DNA of 64,000 nt from Adiantum capillus-veneris (Eukaryota > Streptophyta > Polypodiopsida > Polypodiales > Pteridaceae): the NCBI GenBank assembly GCA_014529385.2, contig CM043953.1, positions 99,867,342-99,931,341 of the forward strand, given 5' to 3'. Below are positions 45,055-56,429 of the stretch, in pieces. Position 1 is the stretch's first letter, and every line of letters begins with the position of its first letter. The notes under the pieces are model-generated. The model made no database searches and was not told the origin of the DNA. It was given only the letters and a program-made list of their open reading frames with translations. Both the position numbers and the translations under genes were made by a program.

Positions 45055-47084
45055 CAGAGGGCATCCCTACTTAATAGACCTTTTGACCTCAAAAGAGCCC
45101 ACTATTCTATCGTTGAATAGGAGCTCTGACTTGCTACCAGTCCCTAGTGCATGAATAAGACGACATAGGCGAGGCCCAAAGCCCAGAGCTTCCATGACTA
45201 CTTCTTTATATGTCCATGTTATTCTATCATAAGCCTTATCCAGGTCAAACTGCAGCAAAATGCATTCTTGCTTTGTGAAAGTTGAGTATTCAATACCTAC
45301 CATTGCTGCCAAGATGTTATCGTATATGGACCTTCCTTTGATGAACCCATGTTGATGGGGAGATATCATCTTGTTAAGTAAGGGGGCTAGTCTGAGGGTT
45401 ACTGCCTTGGCAACAATTTTGTAGACCACTGTCATCATCGTTATGGGGCACCGATGTTTTAGTTGAGAACAACAAAACCGTTTGGGGATAGGTTTGATAA
45501 GACCTCTCTTTACACTGATCTCCAACGACCCTTCGACAATGGCATTGTTGGCCAAACTTGTGACTGGGGCCTTTAGATCATCCCAAAATTCTCTAAAGAA
45601 TTCTGTCATCATCCCATCCCAACCAGGGGACTTCTCCTTGCCAAGGGCTTACAATGCTAGTGAGCATTCGTCTTCGAAAAATGCCCCTTCCAGGATTTTA
45701 GCTTCTGACTGGGGAATCTTCTTCTCGACTCTCTGAAGTAAGGTCCTTCTGGCTTCATTTACTTCTGTGGATTGGATTTCTGGTCGTCCAATGATTTGGC
45801 TAACATAGTTCAACATCAGACCGGCCATCTCATCTTGGTTATGAACTGCTATCCCTTTCTCATCATAGAGCGAGTGGACGTGGCCCCAACTCTTCTTGAT
45901 TTTCAAAGCCCTAAAAAATGAGCTTGATTAGAGGCTTCTGGTTGTAAGGAAGTTTCCTTGTAGAGAAATCCTTGCCTTTCTGATATCTTCCAATTGCTCG
46001 TTAGCCAGGCAAGCTTTGGCTTCAAGCCATTGCTTGTGCTCTTCCTCAGTAGCAAGCCCATTGGAATTTGTGGAGGTAAGCCGTTGTACCTCACCTGTCA
46101 GATGAAGAAGGTGCGCCTCCCTAGATTTTGTAAACCGGGGGCCTGAGGTTTTGATTGCTTTCTGAATACTTCGAGCAAATAGGTCCCACGCATTGTGTTT
46201 GTTGAGATCGACATCTTTTTTGAGTTTACCCAGTGCTTTCCTGGTTAAATTCCTGAAAAGAGGATCTTTGAATAGGTGCGCCCCTGTAACTAGCAGCTTT
46301 TTCCTACCTCTTGGGGTCTGGTCCTCCTCTTTATTCTTCTTTAAATGTATGTCCAAGGGTATGTGATCCGAAAGGCTTTTTGTTGGGACTACCTTCATCT
46401 CTAGCATCGACGGTATCCAGTCAGCTTGGTGTGAGCAGTAGCATCTGTCCAGCCTGGAGGTAATGCGGGCATACTGGAGACTTGTGTAGGTGAAACCTGG
46501 CGTGCTGTTCCATGGACCAACTTGCCATAAGTCGATCATCGCCCACTTTTCGCACAAACTTTGCCATTTAGTCCTTTTCGATACGGCCAGCATACCATAG
46601 GATCCTATTCTGTCCTTGCTCTTTTCCACCATATTGAAGTCGCCAACTAACAACCACTCTCCTTCTAGAGGAGTATCTCTAAGATGCATCCATAGTTTAG
46701 CTCTATCTTTTGCATTGCAAGGGCCGTACACATTCACAATGGTGAAGGGATGCCCTTCCCATCTGATTCTAATTCCTAGGATTCTGCCGGAGGGGTGGTT
46801 CAGAACCAGCTTCGGCTCCAATTCCCTGTCCACAATACTAAGGACACCACTAAAACCGTTACTTCCTTCTCCATAGAAAACAAGTTTCTTTCCTAGAGCC
46901 TACTTTCTCTTGCTATGAGCATCCAAGTGGTGTTCCTCGATGGCCCAGTAGTTGACTTCCTTTTCCTTTTTTATCTCCTCCCAGAAAAGGGTACTCTTCT
47001 TTCGGGTCTTCACTCCCTTTACGTTCCAAGATTGTATAGTGAGAGACTCCATCATTTTTCTTGGATCTACTTACGAGAAATCTT
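45055..47084 (-). pseudogene. LINE L2b: endonuclease and first half of reverse transcriptase
   Basis: ATG at 47055 opens MMESLTIQSWNVKGVKTRKK, the start of the APE-type endonuclease. A TAG at 46900-46902 interrupts. 46833-45928 continues with IRIRWEGHPFTIVNVYGPCN, LVGDFNMVEKSKDRIGS, RLDRCYCSHQADWIPSMLEM and SLSDHIPLDIHLKK, so the catalytic SDH is intact. Shifts near 45975 and a TAA near 45649 follow. 45612-45067 carries the palm start (LEISVKRGLIKPIPKRF; QFDLDKAYDRITW) up to EVKRSIK. It then runs into the G-run, so the YxDD box and the rest are missing. It sits tail-to-head behind L2a. Confidence 0.88.
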
Positions 47085-49072
47085 CTTTTTTAGCAAAACT
47101 CACAATTGTGAGTGAATTATATTCAGCAGCCAAAAAAATTACAAGGTTTTGTCATGCTCATGTTAAGCCATGACAACATCCAGGAATCATAATTACACCC
47201 GCTATTAGGGCAGCCACTCCTACCGATGGCCAAGGTTTGCTCCCGTCCCAGGTATTCCATCTACTGACAACAAGGCACAAGTAGTCCTAGACCAATCCTC
47301 AGAGTGATGCTTGCGCCCGAGTGCCCATATTAGCACTTCTCTTTCCTGTATAATTTCTGCGAAGCTTGCCACCTCAAATCCTCCTTCAAAAACGCGGCAG
47401 TTCCTTGTTTGCCATACCTCATGAAAGAAGAAGTATCTGACAATCTGGGTGCTGATGAGGAGTGCAGGACTACCTGAGTTTTTACCTCCAAAGCATAGGT
47501 CAGTCTTGAAAAACCTAATTTTCCATGTTCTCTGGACCCACTTGCATACTTTCCCTACAAGGCCTTTTATAGCTGGGCAGTCCATGAAAAGGTGGGCCAG
47601 ATCCTCACTAGTCAACCTGCACCCCAAGCATTGATCTGACCCAATCCCTCTCTCCTAAATCTTCACACCCGTCGGTAGAGCACCCCAAATAACCTTCCAT
47701 AAGAAAACCTTCATGTACTATGGAACCTTTGGATTCCATATGTTCTCCATTACATGCTCCCACCTTTCCTCCGGTCATTGCTTTTTCCATAGCTTATTAA
47801 GGGGGCTAGACCAATTCTTCTTTTGCATCATTGTCTGATAAATGATTTTGGTATGGGGTTTCCCCAAGAGACTGCTTCCGGGCCATTTCCATGCTTTCCA
47901 GTCCAACTCCGAGTCACAGATTGGCATCACTAGATTGTCAAGTTCTTTCATCACTTTGTGGACAAGCAAAACCTCCAAGCTATTGAGTTGGTACTGGGAA
48001 ATCATAAGGTCAATGGTTTTCCAACTCTTGTTGACATTGTCCAAGAAGTGCTCAAGTCGGATGAGACCCTTATTATTCAGCTTCCTTGCTGTCACAATCC
48101 AATAGGGAGTTTGTGGCGGATCTACAACTTTGGAGAGCCAGGGGGACCAATGTAGGATGGAGTTCTTGAAGTACCTGGCTTCTTCCCCCCACTTTAAGAC
48201 TCCTGCTACTCTATTGCATTTTCTTACCAATTCTCCTGAGCTGCCCCCCAGTCTTAATGTAGACCACGCCGGGGCAAGCAGCTTGTCATGAACCTCCACC
48301 CCTCTCCACTTTCCTCCCTTCGAGCCAAGTAGAGCTTCTTCTATCATATCTCTGATCATAACTGCCCAAACTTGATCCTGTTTAGCCAAGGAAACAACAA
48401 ATTTGGCGCAACAAGTTTCTGCATGGGTCACAGGGTTCAGAATCCCGAGGCCTCCTTGATTCCCCGGCCGAGCAACCGATTCCCAACTGGCCCATTGCCA
48501 TGGCCTGGAAGATTTCGTGTTATTTTTCCATAAAAATGTTTTTATTGGTTTTAAGAACTCTTTTCAGTGACACTTAGCCATCTTGAGAAGCGGGCTAGTG
48601 AAGGCAATATAAGGAATCATGAAGGCATTCATCACTTTTATCCGACTTGGGAATGGGAGAAGAGCATACTCCCACCTTCTCATTTTTGTTTTGATTTTTT
48701 CAAATACCCACTTGAATCTTTGCTTGTGACTTGCATCCACCCCCAAGGGGGCTCCCAGATGTCTAAAGATCTTTCCTTTTGTGACAATCTCCCCTGACCA
48801 GACAGAAGGATCAAATGAGTCATTTTCTGATAGGAAAATCATCCTTGACTTCTCTATATTACACTGGGACTCCGAAGCTACCGAGAACATTTGTACAATC
48901 TCTAGAGCTTTTCTAATGACCTGGGGGCATGCCTTCAAGAAGAGGAGAGAATCATCTGTAAAAAGTTTTGCCAGGAGTTGTCTATTTCCTAGTAGAACAA
49001 GGCCTTGCACCTCCCCGCGTTCCGCACTAGCTTTGAGCGTCGTGATTAAAGGATGTGATCCTATGGCGAAAA
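47085..49072 (-). pseudogene. LINE L2a, 3' half: reverse transcriptase end, C-terminus, 3' UTR
   Basis: Continues L2a after copia A2. 49072-48564 starts AIGSHPLITTLKASAERGEV and holds the catalytic LFTDDSLLFLK with both aspartates and FRHLGAPLGV. 48431-47775 is the thumb and connection (VHDKLLAPAWSTLRL; NNKGLIRLEHFLDNV). After shifts near 47700, 47627-47220 gives CRLTSEDLAHLFMDCP, the zinc-finger-like C-terminus. The 3' UTR ends with CTCACAATTGTGAG (47099-47112) and GTTTTGCTAAAAAAG, directly before L2b. Confidence 0.88.
49068..49072. repeat. target-site duplication of copia A2, left copy
   Basis: GAAAA, identical to 54253-54257. Confidence 0.9.
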
Positions 49073-49300
49073 TGTTGGAATTAGGGTTGCAGAGAAACAC
49101 ACACAGCTTGGAGAAGACGAAGGAAGCTCAAGGCACACAATAGAGAGTATGTTACTTAGTGTACAATGGAAAAGATAGATAGCCCTAGAGTGATGGGCGT
49201 ATATACAATGCACGGGGGAAAAAACCTCCTAAAGAGGGAAAAAATGCCCCGGCGGTACTAGTGTGTTCACACACATCACTACCACATGTATATGGTAACA
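49073..49300 (-). repeat. 3' LTR of copia A2, 228 bp
   Basis: On the plus strand TGTTGGAATTAGGG... to ...TATATGGTAACA. The only difference from 54025-54252 is A for C in GCGGT(A/C)CTAG. Confidence 0.97.
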
Positions 49301-49312
49301 AATCCCCCCTGG
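49301..49312 (-). promoter_or_regulatory. polypurine tract of copia A2
   Basis: Minus-strand CCAGGGGGGATT immediately before the 3' LTR. Confidence 0.8.
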
Positions 49313-49375
49313 AGTGATGCGCTGAATGAGAGCTGGCACATGAGTAAAGGGAAGTGCCATGCCCTGAGGACAGGA

Positions 49376-52300
49376 TCAGTCCACAAAGGGGAGTAAACCC
49401 AAAGCTTTGCGGAAAGCTTCAAGCTTCTCACGAGACAATGCCTTTGTGAAAAGATATGCAAGGTTGTCCTGTGTTGGCACATAAGCCAAGCTGATCTCTC
49501 CTGCTGAGAGCCTCTCCCTGACATAGTGGTAATGCACCTCAATGTGCTTTGTGCGAGCATGAAAAACTGGGTTCCTCGCAACTGCCAATGCGCTCTGACT
49601 GTCAGTGTAGATAGTGTTGGCAGTGTCCTGTCCAACACCCAAGTCACCCATAAGGCGTCTGAGCCATACACACTCAACCGTAGCTGTGAAGACTGCCCCG
49701 TGCTCAGCCTCACAACTCGAAGTGGGCACAGTAGGTTGCTTCTTGCTCAACCATGATATACATGAACTGCCAAGCATGAAACAAAAACCACTTGTGGACA
49801 CTCGCGTGTCAAAACAACCAGCCCAATCTGAGTCCGAAAAAGCATGTAAATCTGGTGGCAATGATCCCCCCTTGGGATAAAACAAGCCAAGATGTAAAGT
49901 GCCACTAAGGTAGCGGAAAATCCTCTTGACAGCCTGCCAATGCTTAGACCCTGGGCTATGCATAAATCTGCTGACCTGCGAGACTGCAAACTGAATATCT
50001 GGCCTCGTGTTGCATACATAAATGAAGCAGCCAACAGCAGTTTGGTAAAGAGTGACATCAGCAGGATCGCCAGCATCATGTAGACTCAACTTCAAACCTG
50101 TTTCCATGGGAGTGGCAATAGGTTTGCAATCCTCAAGTCCAAACTTACATAGCAATGTCTCTATGTAACTTTTCTGACACAAGGCAATACCACCATCACA
50201 CTGCTTAAACTGTATACCCAAGTAATGATGCAACAGCCCCAAATCTTTCATCTTGAAAGTAGCATTCAAATCAGCCTTAAATTCAGCAATATGTCTCTCA
50301 TTTGGTCCAGTGATCAGCAAATCATCAACATAAAGAACCACAATGAGAAATACATCATCCTCACGCTTTACATACAATGTGCTTTCTGTTGGACTGTTAC
50401 GAAAGCCTCGTTTAACCAAATGAGTGTCAGCTTTCTCATACCAAGCACGAGGAGATTGCTTCAACCCATACAAAGCCTTCTTACATTTGCACACTTTGTC
50501 CTCTTGTCCTTTTATGACAAAACCGCGAGGCTGCGTTACATAAACTTCCTCAAATATGTCACCATTCAAGAAAGCAGTAACAATGTCTGATTGATGTACA
50601 TCCCAACCAAAATGAGCTGCCAATGCACATAGAAAACGCACAGTAGTCATACGACAAGTGGGAGCAAAAGTCTCTTCATAATCTATGCCTTTTTGTTGTG
50701 CATAACCCTTTGCAACAAGTCGAGCCTTATGGCGATCGATCTCACCATCCGGCTTGCGTTTCAACTTGTAAACGCACTTCGTACCAATGGCCTTTTTGCA
50801 AGGAGGCAAATCACATAAAGTCCATGTGTCATTCTCTATAAGTGCATCATATTCTGATTTCATGGCAACAATCCAATTTTCTGAATTTTGTGCTTCATCA
50901 AAAGACAGAGGCTCCTCAACATCATGTAAACTAGACACAGCCAAAGCATAACAATCTGATGCATAAGATGCATGGCGAGAGCCTGAACGAGTACGACTAG
51001 ATAAAGGTGCATCCAATTTACTGTCACGCAATGTGTGCACCAGCCATTTTGGCATACCTCTAGCCTGCTCATTTTCAGCCCTTTCCTCATCAAGTACATC
51101 ATGTACATCTGCATCAGTAATAGGCTGTTCTAAAAAATTTTCAGAAACCCCCATAGGCTGTACATTTGCCTCATTGGAACTTACATTCGTATTTCCACCA
51201 CTGAAAAGAGGCAACAAAGTGTCATAAATGTCCTGTGAGCTTACATTACTGTCTCTAGTACATGACAGCAAGGGCTGAACAGAATCTTCCACAAACACTA
51301 CATCCCGTGAAACCAGAATACGTTTTGTTTGCGGATGATACAACCTGTAACCTTTGCTTTCAGCACTATAACCAACAAAAATACATTTGACTGCCTTATC
51401 ATCCAATTTTCTACGTTGTGTTTGTGGCACCAACGCATATGTCAAACTGCCAAAAACACGCATGTGCTCAATAGAAGGCTTTCTATCATGCCAAGCTTCA
51501 TATGGAGTAATAGACTGCAAAGCTTTCGTAGGACACCTGTTAAGTACATAAGTGGCACACATGATGGCCTCAAGCCAAAAAGAATGCGGCAAAGCTTGAC
51601 TTTTGACCATACATCGTGCCATTTCCGTCAGTCACCTATTTTTCCTCTCAGCAACACCATTTTGCTGAGGTGTATAAAGCACTGTATATTGGTGTTTTGT
51701 CCCACGACTAGCCAGAAATGCATTAAATTCATGAGACATATACTCCCCCCCTCGATCGGAACACAGGGTGCCCATAGTACATTTCGAGACATTTTCAGCC
51801 ATAGTTAAGATTTGTTTGAAGCACATAAAAACTTCGGACTTCGCTTTAAACGGAAATCCCCATGCATGCCTGGAGTAATTATCAATACAAGTCACGAAGT
51901 AAAGTTAATTGCCCAAGGACGGAGTTTGCATGGGCCCACAACCATCACTATGCACAAGCTGCAACCTGCATGTGGCCCGAACTGAACCATCCTTTGGAAA
52001 CTTAGAACGCTGCATCTTACCCAAAATACAGCCTTCACAAACATGTTTGACAGGTGCTTCAAGAGGCGGCAAAGAAGCAACCATATCAGATTTCTGCAAA
52101 CGCAGCAAACTGGCAAAATTCACATGACCAAAACGTGCATGCCAAAGTTTTGCATCTGAAATAGCCCTTGAATCTGCAACAGCATTTGCAAAATTTTGTC
52201 CACACTTGTCATACAAAGTGAGCTTATACAGCCCGCGGCACAAAAGCCCAGATGCAACAATTTCATCACCAAAACTGAGATCATGAACTGTACATCTGTC

Positions 52301-53662
52301 ATCCACGAATTTGACTACAAGTCCAAGTCTAGCAAGTGCGGATACAGACAAGAGATTCTTCTTGATCCCAGGTACATAAAGTGCATCAACAAGTGTGAAG
52401 GAACTGCCATTAGCAGCAGTGAGCACAATCTTTCCAACTCCCTGAACTGGATAAGAGGCGTTGTTGGCACAAGTGACTGAATTCCCATGAGGGACAGACT
52501 CGAGAGAAGTAAACAATTCACGATGTGAGGTAATGTGCTTTGTAGCACCACTGTCGAAATACCACACATGTGAATCTGCAGCAACTGACAAGCATGCATC
52601 ATGGACAACAGGATTGTAAGTGCACTCTGCGCTAAAAGCCCATTCTGCATCAATATCAGCATCACAATCTCCTTTCACAGAAGACTCAACAATGGCTGCA
52701 TTTGTAGTGGAACCAGCATTTGCAGTGGAACCACCCTCTTTCTTCTTAGCCTCTTTGGCCTTCAACTTAGGACACGACTTGATCAAGTGATCATTGGCTT
52801 TACAATAATGGCAACGCATCTTCTTTTTGCCCTTATCACCAGAATTGCCAGACGAAGTGCTGCCACCAGAAGCATTAGGAACAGAATTTTTGCCACTCGC
52901 AGCAGAACCATAAGAAGTGGCTGCATTACTGTTACCACCCTTTCTTTGAGAAGCAATAAAAGCCTGTTCAACTGCACGCTGCCTAGTCCTGTTTTTTCTA
53001 GAAAGTGACTCTTGCAACAGCAATGTGCATAATGCATCAAACTTGACAACTTCTGGATTTCCTTGGGTCATGAGTCTCCAAGTACTAGCAAAAGTCTGGT
53101 AGGAATCTGGTAAGGCATCAAGAACAGTCTGCACAAGGGAACTGTCCGAAATGACTTCACCTACAGAAATGAGTTGCTCATTGATATCCTTGACACTAGC
53201 AAGGAAAGTGTCCATATCATCTTCCTCATGCATAATCTTCGACTCTAGCTCTTTACGCAGCAAAGCAATTTTAGCCTCATTGCGGCTTGCATAAAGACCT
53301 GCTAGAATATTCCAAGCTTGTTTTGCAGATTTTGCTGAACGGATGTGAGGAATAATGGTGCGCTTCACAGACAACGCAATCAATGCATGAGCCTGCGCAT
53401 CCTTAACATCCCAACGACCTTGTTCTGCCGTAGGCAAAACAACTCTAACAGCTGCAATCCTTGCAGCAAGACCTGCAACATCCTCAACATCGCCTACATC
53501 TTCAGAACCAGGACGTACATCAATGCCCTGCACAATGTTCCAGACACCTTTTGACACAAGAACATGTTGCATCAAATAAGCCCACATAGGGTAGTTGTCC
53601 CCATCCAACCTATCCTCAGCAGCAAACATCTTGAACACATCTGTGTTGTTGTTGTCAGCCAT
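49376..53662 (-). pseudogene. copia A2 gag-pol polyprotein with two stops
   Basis: One frame of about 1,426 residues from MADNNNTDVFKMFAAEDRLD. In order: gag (to about 250); CCHC knuckle CHYCKANDHLIKSC (about 281-295); protease VWYFDSGATKHIT (about 369); GAG-pre-integrase LWHARFGHVNFASL (about 507); integrase with HSDGCGPM, CSDRGGEY and NGVAERKNR; reverse transcriptase with SPRAWYEKADTHL and LYVDDLLITG (about 1114); RNase H with SDSDWAGC and KHIEVHYHYVRERLS; end LLPFVD. All catalytic residues I can locate are present. It is broken only by TAA at 51905-51907 (Tyr in A1) and TGA at 51632-51634, both inside the integrase. An upstream in-frame ATG (53722) exists, but MADNN is shared with A1 and is the better start. 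Confidence 0.95.
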
Positions 53663-54010
53663 GGTAAATGCTGCACCTGATGTGAAAACTGCCCGAAAAC
53701 AGGAGAAATGGAGCGGGAACAACTTGTGCTATATAGCACAAACCGTAGAAGACTATAAGGCACCTGTTATGCAGAAAACGGCACTGACAGAAAATCTGCA
53801 CAAAATGACGAAATAGCCTGTGCAGTACTGCCCGTAGTGGAAACGGAGGCCGAAATGAGCCCAAATCAAAATTCTGAGCAGTCCCAGCTCTTCGAGTTCT
53901 CCCAAAATATTTGTCGACCTGCGAACGCTCGCCAAAGCTCACTGAAATCGGAGAAAGTGAGGAGGCGTGTGCTGGAGCAGCTGGCGACTAAGCCCGGGTG
54001 GACGTGACCT

Positions 54011-54022
54011 GCTCTGATACCA
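54011..54022 (-). promoter_or_regulatory. primer binding site of copia A2
   Basis: Minus-strand TGGTATCAGAGC, two bases inside the 5' LTR. Confidence 0.92.
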
Positions 54023-54024
54023 AT

Positions 54025-54252
54025 TGTTGGAATTAGGGTTGCAGAGAAACACACACAGCTTGGAGAAGACGAAGGAAGCTCAAGGCACACAATAGAGAGT
54101 ATGTTACTTAGTGTACAATGGAAAAGATAGATAGCCCTAGAGTGATGGGCGTATATACAATGCACGGGGGAAAAAACCTCCTAAAGAGGGAAAAAATGCC
54201 CCGGCGGTCCTAGTGTGTTCACACACATCACTACCACATGTATATGGTAACA
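54025..54252 (-). repeat. 5' LTR of copia A2, 228 bp
   Basis: TG...CA ends; minus-strand TATA-like GTATATAC near 54153. Nearly identical to 49073-49300. Confidence 0.97.
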
Positions 54253-54257
54253 GAAAA
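54253..54257. repeat. target-site duplication of copia A2, right copy
   Basis: GAAAA, identical to 49068-49072. Confidence 0.9.
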
Positions 54258-55808
54258 GTAGGGGGGCAAGAGGGCATCCCTGTTTAATAGACCTTTTAAC
54301 CTCAAAAGAAACCACAATTCTACCGTTAAATAGGAGCTCTAACTGGTTTCCAGCCCCCATTACACGAACTATCCGACAGAGGTGCGGCCCAAAGCCTAGA
54401 GCTTCCATGGTGGCTTCTATATATGTCCATGTTATTCTCTCATAGGCCTTGTCTAGGTCCAACTGCAACAGAATGCACTCCTGCTTTGTGACAGTTGCGT
54501 ATTCTATGCCCACCATTGTTGCCAAGATGTTATCGTATATGGACCTTCCTTTAATGAAACCATGTTGATGGGGGGAGAAGATCTTGGTTAGTAAGGGGGC
54601 TAGTATGAGGGCCATTGCTTTAGCTATAATTTTGTAGGCCACCGACATCATCGTTATAGGGCGCCAATGTTGAAGTTTAGAGCAGCAGATCTGTTTTGGG
54701 TTGGGGTTGATAAGCCCTCTCTTCACACTCGTCTCCAACGACCCTTCGACCATGGCTTTATTGGCCAAACTTGTGATTGGGGCCTTGAGATCATCCCAAA
54801 ATTCTGCGTAGAATTCCACCGTCATCCCATCCCAACCAGGGGACTTTTCCTTGCCAAGGGCTTGCAATGCTAGTGAACATTCTTCTTCGGAAAATGCCCG
54901 TTCCAAGCTATTAGCTTCTGATTGGGGAATTTCCTTTTTAACACTCTCTAGTAAGGTCCCTCTGGCTTCCTCCACTTCTTGGGACTGGGTCTCCGGTCGT
55001 CCAATGATTTGACTGAGATAGCTCAGCATCATACCAGCAGTTTCATCCTGGTTATGAACTGCTGTCCCTTTCTCATCATCGAGCAAGCGGACATGCACCC
55101 GACTCTTCTTGATTTTTAGAGCCCTAAAAAAATGAGCTTGATTGGAGGCTTCCGGTTGCAAATAAATCTCCCTAGAGAGAAGTCTAGCCTTTTTGATATC
55201 TTCTACCTGCTCATTAGCGAGGTTCGATTTGAATTCAAGCCATCGTTTGTGTTCGCCCTCAGTAGCATGCCCATTGGCTTTTATAACAGTAAGCAATTGT
55301 ACCTCTGCTGAAAGATGCAACAGGTGATCCTCCCTAGCTTCCTTGATTCGGGGGCCCGAGGTTTTTATTGCTTTCTAGATGCTCCGAGGAAAGAGGTCCC
55401 ACGCATTGTGCTTGTTGAGGTCGACATCTTTTTTTAGCTTACCCAGTGCTTTCTTGGCAATATTCCTGAATAGAGGGTGTTTGAAAAGGTGTGCCCTTGT
55501 GACCAACAGTTTTTTTTACCTCTTGGGGCCTGCTCCTCCTCTTTATTCTTCTTAAATTGAATGTGTAGAGGAATGTGGTCCGAGAGGATTGTTGTTGGGA
55601 CTACCTTCATTTCCATCAGCATCAATATCCAGTCAGTTTGGTGCGAGCAATAGCATGTGTCCTGTCTAGAGGCAGTGCGGGCGTACTAAAGGCTTGTGTA
55701 AGTGAACCCAAGCGTGCTATTCCATGGGCCAACATCCCATAAGTCGATCATTGCCCACTTTTCGCACAAACTTTGCCATTTAGACCTTTCTGAGCCAGCC
55801 AACACAGA
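54258..55808 (-). pseudogene. LINE L2a, 5' half: endonuclease end and reverse transcriptase
   Basis: Minus strand from 55808, already inside the endonuclease (KWQSLCEKWAMIDLW-like; then LMEMKVVPTTILSDHIPLHI at 55625-55434 with the catalytic SDH). After a stop and shift near 55375, 55320-54258 is open for about 350 codons: a linker (EHKRWLEFKSNLANEQ), KSPGWDGMTVEFYAEFWDDL, WRPITMMSVAYKIIAKAMAL, FIKGRSIYDNI, LLQLDLDKAYERITW and SIKQGCPLAPLLF. It ends exactly at copia A2; the rest is at 49072-47085. 5' truncated. Confidence 0.9.
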
Positions 55809-55918
55809 CTTAAGAGAAATCTTAAACAACTTAAGCAAATCTAATCTCTATTTTGCAAAAACTCTTTTGGTTAAGTTTGTACTCTAAGTTATGTACTGGC
55901 CATGAATGGTTCCCTAAA
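55805..55918. repeat. dispersed repeat D, copy D3 right part
   Basis: Resumes D3 with ACTTAAGAGAAATCTTAA and CTTAAACAACTT (55821-55832), then matches D1 24625-24711 (tctctattttgcaaaaactc; gtactggccatgaat). Confirms that 44976-55804 is an insertion. Confidence 0.8.
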
Positions 55919-55967
55919 TTATCTACCTTAAAATGTACAAGTGGGGAGGCTTAGTAGAATGGGATGA

Positions 55968-56007
55968 AGAGAGGTTCAACAACAAAAAGTGGAAATTGAT
56001 TAGGGGT
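55968..56007. repeat. left flank of gypsy G, duplicated at 62175-62214
   Basis: gagaggttcaacaacaaaaa...gattaggggt, found again with three or four changes beyond the right LTR. 56003-56007 (GGGGT) is the left target duplication. Confidence 0.75.
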
Positions 56008-56261
56008 TGTGACGCCCTCGTTCGGGGCGTCGGTGAAAAGGGGCCGCGCCGGCTCACCTGCGTTGCAAACGGGACCTGCAGGCAAGCAAATGCATACACA
56101 AGAACGCAACTTGAAAACTGAACGCAAGTGGGACACGAGAGTGAGGGACGCGAACGAATGATCAATATCATAAGAAAGTGCCGAATACAAGGGACGCGAA
56201 GAATCACATGAAAACGGGGCTCGCAAGTTGGGGGAAGTGGCACATACTTCCCTTATATACA
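56008..56261 (-). repeat. 3' LTR of gypsy G, 254 bp
   Basis: Minus strand TGTATATAAGGG... to ...GGGGCGTCACA, so TG...CA ends, with a TATATAA box at the very start. A G-rich minus-strand run (CCCGGGGG, 56262-56269) is the likely polypurine tract. Confidence 0.88.
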
Positions 56262-56429
56262 CCCCCGGGTTGAGAGAGCTTGACGCCCACGTCAAGCCGG
56301 GGTTTTGAGAGGTGCCGATACAAAAGTTGATGCCGAGGTTTTGGGGCGGATATTTACAAGGGGGGAGTGAAGTGTTGCCAAAAATGTCTAGCTACCTAGG
56401 GTGATGATAGTTACAAGTGGGGGGGAGGA
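56262..56429 (-). other. untranslated region between gypsy G pol and 3' LTR
   Basis: Noncoding. Plus-strand G-runs at about 56360 and 56416. No gene seen. Confidence 0.6.

Larger units (their letters stand above)
49073..54252 (-). mobile_element. copia element A2, nearly intact and recent
   Basis: A 5180-bp minus-strand Ty1/copia element with two 228-bp LTRs differing at one base, a 5-bp target duplication GAAAA, a primer site, a single gag-pol frame (53662-49376) and a polypurine tract. It lies in the reverse transcriptase of LINE L2a, whose frame (KQGCPLAPLLF / AIGSH) closes perfectly across it. It is the same family as A1. Two in-frame stops in the integrase keep this copy from making full Pol, but its LTR identity implies recent mobility of the family. 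Confidence 0.97.
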
